From Salirhabdus salicampi (GTDB lineage Bacteria > Bacillota > Bacilli > Bacillales > Alkalibacillaceae), in NCBI RefSeq assembly GCF_024259515.1, contig NZ_JANBWE010000003.1, forward strand, positions 62,001 through 126,000: 64,000 bases of DNA, given 5' to 3'. Below the pieces are notes generated by a model, which saw nothing but the letters and a program-made list of their open reading frames with translations, was not told where the DNA came from and did not search any database. The translations under genes were made by a program, and so were the position numbers. Positions 18,286 through 28,815 of this stretch are shown in pieces. Within the stretch, counting starts at the first letter, position 1; each line of letters starts with the position of its first letter.

Positions 18286-19797
18286 ATGGTTATCATGAAT
18301 AATATTCAGAAAAAAACAGACGTTATCCTAATAGGTGCCGGAGTCATGAGCGCCACTTTAGGGTCATTACTGAAAGAGTTAGCACCTGAATGGGAAATTA
18401 AAGTTTTTGAGAAACTTGCAAACGCAGGAGAAGAAAGCTCGAACGAATGGAATAATGCTGGGACAGGCCATTCTGCACTTTGCGAACTTAATTATACATA
18501 CGAAAAGTCTGATGGTTCTATTGATATTAACAAAGCGATTAAAATTAATGAACAGTTTCAGCTTTCAAGACAATTTTGGTCTTATCTTGTGAATAGCAAT
18601 ATTATCCGTAATCCGCAGGAATTTATTAGACCGATACCCCATATGAGTTTTGTAAAAGGGGAGGCAAACGTTTCTTTTTTAAAAAAGAGATTTAAAGCGT
18701 TATCAAAAATCCCACTATTCCAAGGAATGGAATTTTCCGATGATCCAGAACAACTGATGGAGTGGTTTCCACTTATTATGGAAGGCCGTAAATTGAATGA
18801 ACCAATAGCGGCAACAAAAATCGAGTCTGGAACGGATGTCAATTTTGGTGCGTTAACACGTAAGTTGTTTGCCCATCTGGAAAATAAGAATGTAGAGGTA
18901 CACTATAAGCATAGTGTTAAGAATATTATACGTACGAGTGATGGTTCATGGAATTTGGAAGTGCATGATATTGAAAATGATAAAATCAAATACCATAATG
19001 CAAAATTCGTATTTATCGGCGCCGGGGGTGGTAGTCTTCCTTTACTACAAAAGACCGGTATTCCTGAGTCGAAGAATATCGGAGGTTTTCCTGTAAGCGG
19101 ATTATTTATGGTATGTAGTAATCCAGATGTTGTAAAGCAACATCATGCAAAAGTTTATGGTAAAGCTAAGGTTGGTGCTCCTCCAATGTCTGTCCCTCAT
19201 CTTGACACAAGATATATTGATAACCAAAAATCATTACTCTTTGGACCGTTTGCAGGGTTTTCACCAAGATTCTTAAAAACGGGTTCTGTTTTTGATTTAG
19301 TAGGCTCCATAAAGCCGTATAATATTCTTACGATGTTAGCGGCAGGAGTAAAAGAGATGGGATTGACAAAATACTTAATTCAGCAAGTTTTATTGTCGAA
19401 TGAAAAGCGCATGGAACAATTACGAGAGTTTATCCCGGACGCTAAAAGCGAAGATTGGGATGTTATAGTAGCGGGACAACGTGTGCAAGTTATTAAAAAT
19501 CATGAAATTGAAGGGAAGGGAACTCTTCAATTTGGCACCGAAGTTGTAAATTCTGCTGATGGCTCGATAGCAGCGTTGCTCGGTGCATCTCCTGGTGCTT
19601 CTACTGCTGTTCATGTAATGCTTGAGGTACTAGAGAAATGCTTTCCACAACAATGGAAGACTTGGGAACAGAAAATAAAAGAAATGATTCCTTCTTACGG
19701 AATATCGTTAGCGGAGGATCGAGAGCTATTTGAACATATTCATACTTCAACAACGGAAACACTTAATTTAAATGAAGATGAACCCGTTTATAGTTAA
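18286..19797 (+). CDS. mqo: Malate:quinone oxidoreductase
   Basis: The 503-residue FAD enzyme shows the nucleotide-binding start [15 protein letters not shown], followed by [19 protein letters not shown] and the [10 protein letters not shown] region of Mqo. It oxidises malate to oxaloacetate at the membrane and passes electrons to quinone, an irreversible alternative to NAD malate dehydrogenase. Two starts fit: ATG 18286 (AAGGA 5 bases upstream) and ATG 18295 (MNNIQKKTD, also preceded by AAGGATGG); the latter is the usual family start. The gene is monocistronic, with a structured leader and a terminator. Confidence 0.95.
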   Translation: MVIMNNIQKKTDVILIGAGVMSATLGSLLKELAPEWEIKVFEKLANAGEESSNEWNNAGTGHSALCELNYTYEKSDGSIDINKAIKINEQFQLSRQFWSYLVNSNIIRNPQEFIRPIPHMSFVKGEANVSFLKKRFKALSKIPLFQGMEFSDDPEQLMEWFPLIMEGRKLNEPIAATKIESGTDVNFGALTRKLFAHLENKNVEVHYKHSVKNIIRTSDGSWNLEVHDIENDKIKYHNAKFVFIGAGGGSLPLLQKTGIPESKNIGGFPVSGLFMVCSNPDVVKQHHAKVYGKAKVGAPPMSVPHLDTRYIDNQKSLLFGPFAGFSPRFLKTGSVFDLVGSIKPYNILTMLAAGVKEMGLTKYLIQQVLLSNEKRMEQLREFIPDAKSEDWDVIVAGQRVQVIKNHEIEGKGTLQFGTEVVNSADGSIAALLGASPGASTAVHVMLEVLEKCFPQQWKTWEQKIKEMIPSYGISLAEDRELFEHIHTSTTETLNLNEDEPVYS

Positions 19798-19854
19798 TAC
19801 TGTAAATACAGCTTTAAAGAAAACAAAATGAACATAAGATTGTGATGTTACGTA

Positions 19855-19902
19855 CCCTAGTTACTGGACTGATAAAAAAGTCCTTTAGCTGGGGTTTCTT
19901 AT
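19855..19902 (+). terminator. Terminator of mqo
   Basis: An interrupted long stem (CCCTAGTTA..GGACT pairing with AGTCC..TAGCTGGGG) is followed by TTTCTT. Confidence 0.75.
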
Positions 19903-20337
19903 ATCCTTTAGCTTATCAATAACTAATAAGAACATATGCAGAAATGGATATCAAGTGTTCGAAACAATAGGCATTGTCGTATCAACGTTACTTAGAAGCG
20001 CCTTTCTGAAACAATCTACCACGTTCGCAACTTTCCACAGGTTAATATATGCCTCCTTTAATTCAATTAATAGATAATTGTCTGTTTCAAAGTAAGCATT
20101 CTTAAATCTAGTGTATCTCCATTTGCTACATCCTGCGCATGAATAACCTTAAAGAGCATATGTTTTAGTAACAAATAACCTGTTTAAATCATTCGTCCAT
20201 TTAATATATAGGGAGAGGTTTTGTTCTTTAGAGACATTTGTTATATGAAGACTACAGTTTTTGAAACATGAAACATTTCCTTTATATAAAATTACATAAA
20301 GCTAGTTCTTTTTGCTTTCATTTTATTAATGATTAAA
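19903..20337. other. Intergenic stretch upstream of katG
   Basis: No gene is supported. A stop-free minus-strand frame of about 64 codons (roughly 19953-20150, containing CAGCSKWRYTRF) has no start codon or ribosome site and could be a gene scrap or chance. Confidence 0.4.
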
Positions 20338-20352
20338 TTATAATAATTTTAA
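20338..20352 (+). promoter_or_regulatory. PerR box of katG
   Basis: TTATAATAATTTTAA matches the Per-box consensus TTATAATNATTATAA at 13 of 14 fixed positions, 47 bases before the katG start. PerR represses peroxide-defence genes until metal-catalysed oxidation releases it. Confidence 0.75.
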
Positions 20353-20377
20353 TTAGAAAATCAATATTAGATTCTGA

Positions 20378-22588
<2,211 letters not shown>

Positions 22589-22630
22589 CAGATAGCAGAT
22601 AGCAGAATAGCAAAAAAATAATACTTTAGA

Positions 22631-22667
22631 AAAGATAGGAGGTACACAATCTCCTATCTTTTTTTAT
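22631..22667 (+). terminator. Intrinsic terminator of katG
   Basis: AAAGATAGGAG pairs with CTCCTATCTTT around GTACACAAT, followed by more T. A short CAGATAG tandem repeat lies just before it (22587-22610). Confidence 0.93.
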
Positions 22668-22862
22668 GAAAATTTGCATAAGTTGGTTCATTAAGTCAAA
22701 GGTTAATGTGAGACAAGCCTAATACAGTTGTGAATAAGTACATATTATAAGTAGGTGAAGCATTTTAAGCTTGTATTATATAGTTCGTTACGAAACATAA
22801 GCAAATGTTTTTCAAGATCGGTGATGAAGCTATACAATAAAAACAGAGTAGGAGGGATATAA

Positions 22863-23498
22863 ATGCACATAGAGATGTGGACGGACTTTGCTTGACCATT
22901 TTGCTATATAGGCAAAAGGCGTCTGGAGGACGCTATTCAGAAGGTTGATTATCCAGTGGAAGTAACGTACAGGTGTTTTGAATTAGAACCAACAATGGAA
23001 CGGGAAGTAAAGGAAAACATATATGAAAAATTGGCGAAAAAGTATGGGATGAGTATAGAACAAGCAAAGGCTAATACAGAAAATATGGTTCGAATGGCTA
23101 AGGAAGTTGGTTTAGATTATCAGATGGACAACCTCGTTTTAACCAATACGTTTGATGCCCATCGTGTAACAATGTTCGCGAAAAAACAAGGCTTAATGAA
23201 AGAAATGACTGATCGAATTTTACATGCTTATTATACGGAGTCAAAGCATATTGGTGATCATGAAACATTAACAGAATTGGCTGTAGAAGTTGGGTTAGAT
23301 AGTGAGGCCGTAGCGAACATGTTGGCTAGTAATGATATGTCAGAAGAAGTTCGCCGCGATGAGCAACAAGCGCAGCAGTATGGTATTACTGGTGTTCCAT
23401 TCTTCCTCATTAATGGGAAGTATTCACTTAATGGTGCCCATCCAACAGAAACATTTGTTCAGGCTTTAAATCAAGTAAAAGAAAAAGAAACGTCATAA
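22863..23498 (+). CDS. FrnE-like DsbA-family oxidoreductase with in-frame TGA at the catalytic cysteine (candidate selenoprotein)
   Basis: Reading from the ATG at 22863, which has an ideal GGAGGG (22851-22856), the protein begins MHIEMWTDFA, then TGA (22893-22895), then PFCYIGKRRLED, and runs without another stop to 23498 (212 codons counting the TGA). FrnE/DsbA homologues have CPFC here, so the TGA exactly replaces the nucleophilic first cysteine of CxxC. The remaining frame is intact, including the helical insert and the cis-proline motif TGVPFFLING. A stem-loop suitable as a bacterial SECIS follows the TGA. Either selenocysteine is inserted (UPFC) or this is a recent nonsense mutation; an internal start at 22956 would remove the active site. 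The role would be thiol-disulfide or peroxide-related redox in the cytosol; katG is the neighbour. Confidence 0.7.
22893..22934 (+). promoter_or_regulatory. Candidate bacterial SECIS element
   Basis: After the TGA (22893-22895), GGCGTC (22918-22923) pairs with GACGCT (22929-22934) around the 5-base loop TGGAG. The loop starts 28 bases after the TGA and has G as its second base. This fits the published bacterial SECIS rules as I recall them (loop 16-37 bases from UGA, loop 3-14 bases, G among the first two loop bases). Confidence 0.55.
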
Positions 23499-23544
23499 TT
23501 GACTTAATATTATCGGATAATTAGAGGGTTTTTAACGACTCTAT

Positions 23545-23640
23545 CTTCAGTCCAAATTCATAAACTGGCGTGTTTTTTAGAAGTTCACGCTCAGAAGATA
23601 ACAAAAAAGTTTGTGTTTGCCCTTATCTCTGCTTGGGTAT
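23545..23640 (+). pseudogene. Degraded duplicate of the katG 3' end
   Basis: The frame GAAGTTCACGCTCAG to the TAA near 23640 encodes EVHAQKITKKFVFALISAWV, which lines up with the KatG tail [37 protein letters not shown] is identical in both. Upstream, TCCAAATTCATAAACT aligns with the KatG SNSQL region but is frameshifted. Nothing else in 23499-24001 is clearly coding, though RYIHAQILYNDERQKIMF at 23668-23724 looks like another short protein scrap. Confidence 0.7.
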
Positions 23641-23746
23641 AAGTCATCTCAGTAATAAAGCGAGGTTACCGATACATCCATGCTCAAATTCTTTATAACG
23701 ATGAACGTCAAAAGATTATGTTTTAACTAAGTAAAGTTCATTATTC

Positions 23747-23785
23747 AAAAGCATTGGTGTTTCTCCAATGCTTTTGCCTTTTTCA
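23747..23785 (+). terminator. Intrinsic terminator
   Basis: AAAAGCATTGG pairs with CCAATGCTTTT around TGTTTCT, followed by GCCTTTTTC. Confidence 0.8.
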
Positions 23786-23932
23786 TAACCACGGCCTTCA
23801 TGATAATTTAATAATATAAGAATAGGATAACGGTCTTCTAATGAAGCAAATAATGTTACGGGATAGGTCTTCTGTTAGATTGGAGTATCCATCTTATTGT
23901 ATTTTCAGAAAAAACACATAAATATTGATAAA

Positions 23933-23961
23933 ATGACAACTTCATCATATTAAGCTATAAT
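23933..23961 (+). promoter_or_regulatory. Promoter of metNIQ
   Basis: ATGACA (-35) and TATAAT (-10) are exactly 17 bp apart. The short leader that follows contains CCTTTC-AGTA-GAAGGG, a hairpin that includes the metN ribosome site GAAGGGG and ends in seven T before the ATG. No SAM riboswitch or T-box was recognised in the ~40-base leader. Confidence 0.75.
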
Positions 23962-24001
23962 GAACAAGTTCTAATCACCTTTCAGTAGAAGGGGTTTTTT
24001 T

Positions 24002-24727
24002 ATGATTATTTTACAAAATGTAAGTAAAAGTTTTTCGCAGTATCAAGCTATTAAATCGGTATCCTTAACGATAAACAATAGAGATATTTATGGCATTATA
24101 GGAGCAAGTGGTGCGGGAAAATCTACACTTCTACGTCTGATGAATCTATTAGAAGTACCAGACGAAGGTGAAGTAGAAATTAACGGGCAATCTTTAACAA
24201 GTTTGAATAGCAAAAAACTTCGGCAAGCACGTCAATCCATTGGGATGATCTTTCAACATTTTAATCTTGTGGCGAATAAAACGGTTTTTGATAACGTCGC
24301 TGTACCATTAGAATTGGCAAAAGTTCCAAAGAAGAAACGTCGAATGCGAGTAATGGAATGTCTTCAATTTGTTGGTTTAAGCCATGTAATGGAAAAATAC
24401 CCTGCTGAATTAAGCGGAGGGCAAAAGCAGCGAGTTTCAATTGCGAGAGCCTTAGCGAATCAGCCGGAGGTATTGTTATGTGATGAACCAACCTCTTCAC
24501 TTGATCCTAACACAACTGCTGAAATATTAGGTGTATTAGAAAATATTAATCAACGTCTCGGTGTTACCATTGTCATTGTCAGTCATGAGATGGAAGTGAT
24601 TAAAAGTATATGTAATCGCGTATCTGTCATGGCAGCGGGAGAAGTGTACGAAACACTATCAATCGAACCAACAGGAATTCACAATTTAAGTAGTAATCCA
24701 AGTTGGTTTGTAGAACAATTAACATAG
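24002..24727 (+). CDS. metN: Methionine ABC importer ATPase MetN-type
   Basis: This 241-residue ATPase has Walker A GASGAGKSTLLRLMN, signature LSGGQKQRVSIARA, Walker B LLCDEPTSSLDP and the H-loop VSHEM. It lacks the C-terminal methionine-sensing ACT-like domain of long MetN proteins (about 340 residues), so it is a short form. With metI and metQ directly downstream it should drive uptake of methionine or a related amino acid. The neighbouring binding protein fixes the family as the NlpA/MetQ type, but the exact ligand is not proven. Confidence 0.9.
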   Translation: MIILQNVSKSFSQYQAIKSVSLTINNRDIYGIIGASGAGKSTLLRLMNLLEVPDEGEVEINGQSLTSLNSKKLRQARQSIGMIFQHFNLVANKTVFDNVAVPLELAKVPKKKRRMRVMECLQFVGLSHVMEKYPAELSGGQKQRVSIARALANQPEVLLCDEPTSSLDPNTTAEILGVLENINQRLGVTIVIVSHEMEVIKSICNRVSVMAAGEVYETLSIEPTGIHNLSSNPSWFVEQLT

Positions 24728-24743
24728 GTTGGTGAATATAACC

Positions 24744-25406
24744 ATGCCTGAAATTTTAATTCAATATCAATCCGAGATTTGGAAGGCCATCATAGAAACC
24801 TTTATAATGGTAGGTTTTTCGATTTTAGCTGCTGTATTAATAGGGCTTCCGGTAGGAACGTTACTTTTTCTCTGCAGAAAAGGAAAAATTCTTGAGAACC
24901 AGTTTGTCTTTTCCTCACTCAATCTATTAGTAAATATTATACGGTCTTTTCCGTTTTTACTATTAGTGGTGTTTTTAATTCCATTTACAAGAATCATAGT
25001 TGGAACGGCAATTGGAACGGCAGCTGCTACTGTGCCGTTATCCATCATTGCCATTGCCCATTATTCACGATTAGTTGAACAATCTTTATTAGATGTGCCG
25101 AAAGGTGTAATTGAAGCGGCTGTTTCAATGGGAGCATCAATGAAAGAAATTATTTTTAAGTTCCTTTATGTAGAAGCACGTTCTGGGCTGGTGTTTGGAT
25201 TAACAACGTCGATTGTTAGCTTCATTTCCTATTCGACTATTATGGGTGTAGTCGGAGGGGGCGGTATAGGGGACTTTGCGATTCGTTACGGGTACCAACA
25301 ATTTAAAACCGACTTAATGTTCTATATGATTATCATTATGGTCATCATAGTACAGTTCATTCAATTTACTGGTACTACAGTTTCGAGAATGATAGATAAA
25401 AGATGA
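24744..25406 (+). CDS. metI: Methionine ABC importer permease MetI-type
   Basis: The 220-residue permease begins MPEILIQYQSEIWKAIIETF. I choose the ATG at 24744, 16 bases after metN, over upstream TTG/GTG codons at 24729-24734. Five helices are visible and the coupling loop EAAVSMGASMKEIIFKFL is typical of MetI. It forms the membrane channel of the MetNIQ importer. Confidence 0.92.
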   Translation: MPEILIQYQSEIWKAIIETFIMVGFSILAAVLIGLPVGTLLFLCRKGKILENQFVFSSLNLLVNIIRSFPFLLLVVFLIPFTRIIVGTAIGTAAATVPLSIIAIAHYSRLVEQSLLDVPKGVIEAAVSMGASMKEIIFKFLYVEARSGLVFGLTTSIVSFISYSTIMGVVGGGGIGDFAIRYGYQQFKTDLMFYMIIIMVIIVQFIQFTGTTVSRMIDKR

Positions 25407-25425
25407 AAATAAGGAGAAAATATAA

Positions 25426-26256
25426 ATGAAAAAACTATCTTTTTTAATACTAACGACATTTTTATTAATATTAGCTAGCTGTGGTCAAAATGAGGCAGAA
25501 GAAAATGATAATACACATGCAAACGCAGACGAAGAAGAAGTAACGTTAAAAGTGGCTTCATTAATTCCACCAATGACGGAAATTCTTGAACTTGTAAAAC
25601 CAAAATTAGCAGAGGAAAATATTAACCTTGAAATGGTCGTATTAAGTGATAATGTACAACCAAACACTGCACTAGCAGCAAATGAAGTAGATGCAAACTT
25701 CTTTCAACATGTTCCGTATATGGAGGAATATAATCGCAGCAATGATGCGAATTTAGTTCCGGTAGAACCTATTTACTTTGCCAATTATGGTGTTTATTCA
25801 AAAGAGTACGATTCAATGGAAGAGCTACCAAAGGGCGCTGTCGTAGCGATTGCAAATGATGTCTCAAATGTCGACCGTTCTTTAGCTTTATTAGCTCAAC
25901 ATGATGTTATCACGTTGAAAGAAAAAACAGGCCCATATTATACGAAGGCAGATATCATTGATAATCCGAAAAACTATGAATTTGAAGAAGTGGATTTATT
26001 AATGTTAGCCAGAACATATGAAGACGCTGATGCAGTTGTTATGACTCCTGCTTATGCTGCACCACTCGGATTGACACCTAAAAGTGACGCTCTTCTTACA
26101 GAAGGGGTAGAAAATGATTTTGCGATTACATTAATCACACGTGAAGATAATGTTGATTGGGAGCCGATTCAAAAGCTTGCCGAAGTAATGACAAGCCCGG
26201 AAGTTCGTGAATTTTTAGAAGAAAATTATGATGAAACGGCTATTCCAGCATTTTAA
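25426..26256 (+). CDS. metQ: Methionine-binding lipoprotein MetQ (NlpA family)
   Basis: The 276-residue protein has a lipoprotein signal with the lipobox LASC (C19), an acidic linker and an NlpA/MetQ solute-binding domain. Family motifs include EVDANFFQHVPYMEEYN and VAIANDVSNVDRSLALL. AAGGAG precedes the ATG by nine bases. It is the extracellular receptor of the importer and is followed by a strong terminator. Confidence 0.93.
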   Translation: MKKLSFLILTTFLLILASCGQNEAEENDNTHANADEEEVTLKVASLIPPMTEILELVKPKLAEENINLEMVVLSDNVQPNTALAANEVDANFFQHVPYMEEYNRSNDANLVPVEPIYFANYGVYSKEYDSMEELPKGAVVAIANDVSNVDRSLALLAQHDVITLKEKTGPYYTKADIIDNPKNYEFEEVDLLMLARTYEDADAVVMTPAYAAPLGLTPKSDALLTEGVENDFAITLITREDNVDWEPIQKLAEVMTSPEVREFLEENYDETAIPAF

Positions 26257-26269
26257 TGGATGATACAGG

Positions 26270-26318
26270 GGATGTTCCTAAAGAGTTGTTAAAGCTCTTG
26301 TAGGGACATCTTTTTTTA
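26270..26318 (+). terminator. Intrinsic terminator of metNIQ
   Basis: GATGT-CCTA..AGAG pairs with CTCT..TAGG-ACATC and ends in seven T. Confidence 0.88.
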
Positions 26319-26437
26319 TATAAGAATTAACTCATAGCCCCCTTTTAAAAAAATAATGGAAAATCTTAATATTCCCCGACATTGCATCGCAACAAACATG
26401 GAACCGCTTCCAAGCGCAACAAAAAACTCACACCCCT

Positions 26438-26489
26438 TGTTAGATTTTCTAACAAGTTAATTGTATGAATTTTCCGACCATAGTAACTT
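26438..26489 (+). promoter_or_regulatory. TnrA/GlnR box and promoter of amtB
   Basis: TGTTAGATTTTCTAACA (26438-26454) matches the TnrA/GlnR consensus TGTNAN7TNACA perfectly. TTGTAT (26461-26466) and a weak TAACTT (26484-26489) follow with 17-bp spacing, which centres the box near -50, the activating position known for B. subtilis nrgAB. Confidence 0.82.
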
Positions 26490-26540
26490 ATTAACTAACA
26501 AGTTGACCATCACTAATTACGTAAAGGGGAGAAAGTTTTA

Positions 26541-27809
26541 ATGGAAATTGCATTAATGGATAATGTATGGGTAATCATTGGTACATTTTTAGTTTTACTG
26601 ATGTTAGGGGGCTTTATTTTACTAGAGGCCGGTTCGACTCGAATGAAAAACGCTGGTCACATAGCTGGTAAAACAATCTTCACTGCAGGTATTGGTTCAT
26701 TAGTTTTCTGGGCAGTAGGATGGGGATTTATTTACGGAGAAGGAAACGCATTTATCGGATTGTCTGATTTCTTTTATGGAGATTCATCATTTAGTGGAGA
26801 AGGGTTATCTCCAGCAGTTGATTTTATGTTTCAAATGATGTTCGCGTTAATCGCATTAACAATTGCTTTTGGCGGATTTGCTGAACGTGCAAAGCTATCG
26901 TCATATATTATTTTTGCTGTTTTGTTCTCAGCGCTTGTATATCCAGTCGTAGCGCATTGGATTTGGGGTAGTGGCTGGTTAGCTGATCATGGTAAGCAAG
27001 ACTTCGCAGGTTCAACGGTGGTTCACTTAACAGGTGCAATGGCAGCACTAGCAGCTACGTTAATCTTGAAACCACGCATTGGTAAATATAATAAGGATGG
27101 CTCGTCTAATGATCTTGCAGGACATAACCAAGTATACACTGCATTGGGTGTATTACTATTGTGGGTAGGTTGGTTTGGCTTTAACGGTGGTAGTACTTTT
27201 GAAGTGGCTGGTGCTTTCTTTGGTTTCGCCATTTTAAATACACAATTAGCTGCAGCAGCGGGTGCCGTATCGGCAATGTTCGTTGTGTGGGCTTTAACGG
27301 GTAAAGCGGATGTTCCGACAACATTAAATGGTGCATTAGCAGGCCTTGTAGCGATAACAGCTCCTGCAGGCTTCGTAGAACCTTGGGCGGCAGTAATTAT
27401 CGGTATGATCGGTGGAGTTATTGTCGTATTCAGTATGAGATTATTTGATAAAGCAAAAATTGATGATCCAATATTCGCACTATCTGTTCACGGTACCGTA
27501 GGTGTATGGGGCACATTGGCTAATGGACTCTTCGCAGTACCAGCTTATTCAACTGAAATAGGCTGGGGGCAAGCCGGCTTATTTTATGGCGGTGGTTTTA
27601 CCCAATTAGGAGTACAAACAATTGGGGTTGTAGCTAGTGGTTTATATGCTTTTGTTGCTTCCTTTATTATTCTAAAGGTTATGGATAAAGTGATGGGAGG
27701 TATTCGAGTATCGGAAGAAGAGGAAATTGTCGGGCTTGACTTAAGTGAGCACGGTGGTTACGGTTATCCAGAGAATATTCCGAGTGAAAGTGGGCAAAAG
27801 GGAGCCTAG
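26541..27809 (+). CDS. amtB: Ammonium transporter AmtB/NrgA
   Basis: The 422-residue protein has eleven predicted helices and the Amt signatures FGGFAERAKL, the first conserved pore histidine in VVAHWIWG/VHLTGAMAAL and the second in LSVHGTVGVWGTLANGLF. Amt proteins conduct ammonium across the membrane under nitrogen limitation. The perfect TnrA box fits that. Unusually for a bacterium, no PII gene (glnK/nrgB) follows; a GlnD-like nucleotidyltransferase does. Confidence 0.95.
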   Translation: MEIALMDNVWVIIGTFLVLLMLGGFILLEAGSTRMKNAGHIAGKTIFTAGIGSLVFWAVGWGFIYGEGNAFIGLSDFFYGDSSFSGEGLSPAVDFMFQMMFALIALTIAFGGFAERAKLSSYIIFAVLFSALVYPVVAHWIWGSGWLADHGKQDFAGSTVVHLTGAMAALAATLILKPRIGKYNKDGSSNDLAGHNQVYTALGVLLLWVGWFGFNGGSTFEVAGAFFGFAILNTQLAAAAGAVSAMFVVWALTGKADVPTTLNGALAGLVAITAPAGFVEPWAAVIIGMIGGVIVVFSMRLFDKAKIDDPIFALSVHGTVGVWGTLANGLFAVPAYSTEIGWGQAGLFYGGGFTQLGVQTIGVVASGLYAFVASFIILKVMDKVMGGIRVSEEEEIVGLDLSEHGGYGYPENIPSESGQKGA

Positions 27810-27846
27810 TCTCACGAATGATCGTTGAAACAAGGGGGAAACATTC

Positions 27847-28815
27847 ATGAATAGCTATGAAGATATAAAGAAATGGCGACAAACGAATATAAATACTGTT
27901 TCAACGAATCATGTAGCGTTAAACAAATTCCATGATGAAGTAATGAAAGCAACAATTAGTATTGCTATAGAAAAGGTGCAGAATGAGTGGGGGAATCCTC
28001 CCGCTCCTTTTGCTTTCTTTTTAATGGGAAGTGCTGGGCGGTTTGAACAGTCATTATGGAGTGATCAGGATCACGGTATTATTTTTGGGGGGAGTCAGGG
28101 GTGTCAAAGTTACTTTTTACGATTAGGTCAAGAAATCGTGAATGGGTTAGAGCATGTAGGCTATATACGATGTGATGGAAATGTAATGGCCTCTAATCCG
28201 CTTTGGTGCCAGTCTTTGACTAGTTGGAAACAACAAGTTTCTAACTGGTTAATAGATGCAAACTGGACGTCATTGCGTCACATTTCTACATTCTTTGATT
28301 CAAGAGTACTATTAGGTGATAGGCAAATGTTAGAACGTATTAAACAACATGCCTTTTCAACATTAAGTCGCCAACCAAGCTTATACCTTCGTTTAGTAGA
28401 AAATGTTGAATTTATGAAAAAAGGAGTAGGTGTTTTCGGTCAATTACTTCCAGAATTATATGGTGAACACACCGGGCAAATACAATTTAAAAAAACAACG
28501 TACTTTCCATATGTAAATGCGTTACGATTACTAGCAATAAAAGAAGAAATTCAAGGTTCATCTACTCTTTCAAGATTTCACCAAATAAAAGGAAAACACC
28601 CCTCTATTTATTATTATGAACAATACTTTATGAAGTTACTTCAGTTTCGTCTGCACTTCTTAAAAGATGTACAAAGTTATTCTGACGTTCATCTCATATC
28701 CGTCGAAAGGTTAACAAAGAAAGAGAAGAAAGAACTTAAAAACTTGATGAAAAAAGGTTATGAACTTTTTTCTTCTACAAAAAAAATATTAGAAAATGAG
28801 TGTTCCACATGGTAA
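27847..28815 (+). CDS. GlnD-like (DUF294) putative nucleotidyltransferase
   Basis: This 322-residue protein has the DUF294 nucleotidyltransferase motif FFLMGSAGRFEQSLWSDQDHGIIF (G-S plus D-x-D metal ligands, residues ~57-80) and a C-terminal helical substrate-binding domain. Related domains occur in GlnD, which uridylylates PII, and in CBS-DUF294 proteins near solute transporters. There is no CBS domain here. It starts 38 bases after amtB and overlaps the next gene, so the three genes form an operon under the TnrA box. A regulatory role in ammonium use is an inference. Confidence 0.8.
   Translation: MNSYEDIKKWRQTNINTVSTNHVALNKFHDEVMKATISIAIEKVQNEWGNPPAPFAFFLMGSAGRFEQSLWSDQDHGIIFGGSQGCQSYFLRLGQEIVNGLEHVGYIRCDGNVMASNPLWCQSLTSWKQQVSNWLIDANWTSLRHISTFFDSRVLLGDRQMLERIKQHAFSTLSRQPSLYLRLVENVEFMKKGVGVFGQLLPELYGEHTGQIQFKKTTYFPYVNALRLLAIKEEIQGSSTLSRFHQIKGKHPSIYYYEQYFMKLLQFRLHFLKDVQSYSDVHLISVERLTKKEKKELKNLMKKGYELFSSTKKILENECSTW

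Noticed and set aside
19953-20150. Stop-free minus-strand frame with CAGC motif
   Set aside because: No start codon or ribosome site and no family resemblance; possible relic but not supportable as a gene.
22956-23498. Truncated 180-residue DsbA-like protein from an internal start
   Set aside because: The internal GTG has no ribosome site and would remove the thioredoxin-fold strand and the CxxC, whereas the ATG at 22863 has an ideal one.
23978-24001. Hairpin ending in seven T before metN as a SAM-dependent terminator
   Set aside because: The leader is only about 40 bases, too short for a SAM riboswitch, and the hairpin stem is weak; at most it modulates access to the ribosome site.
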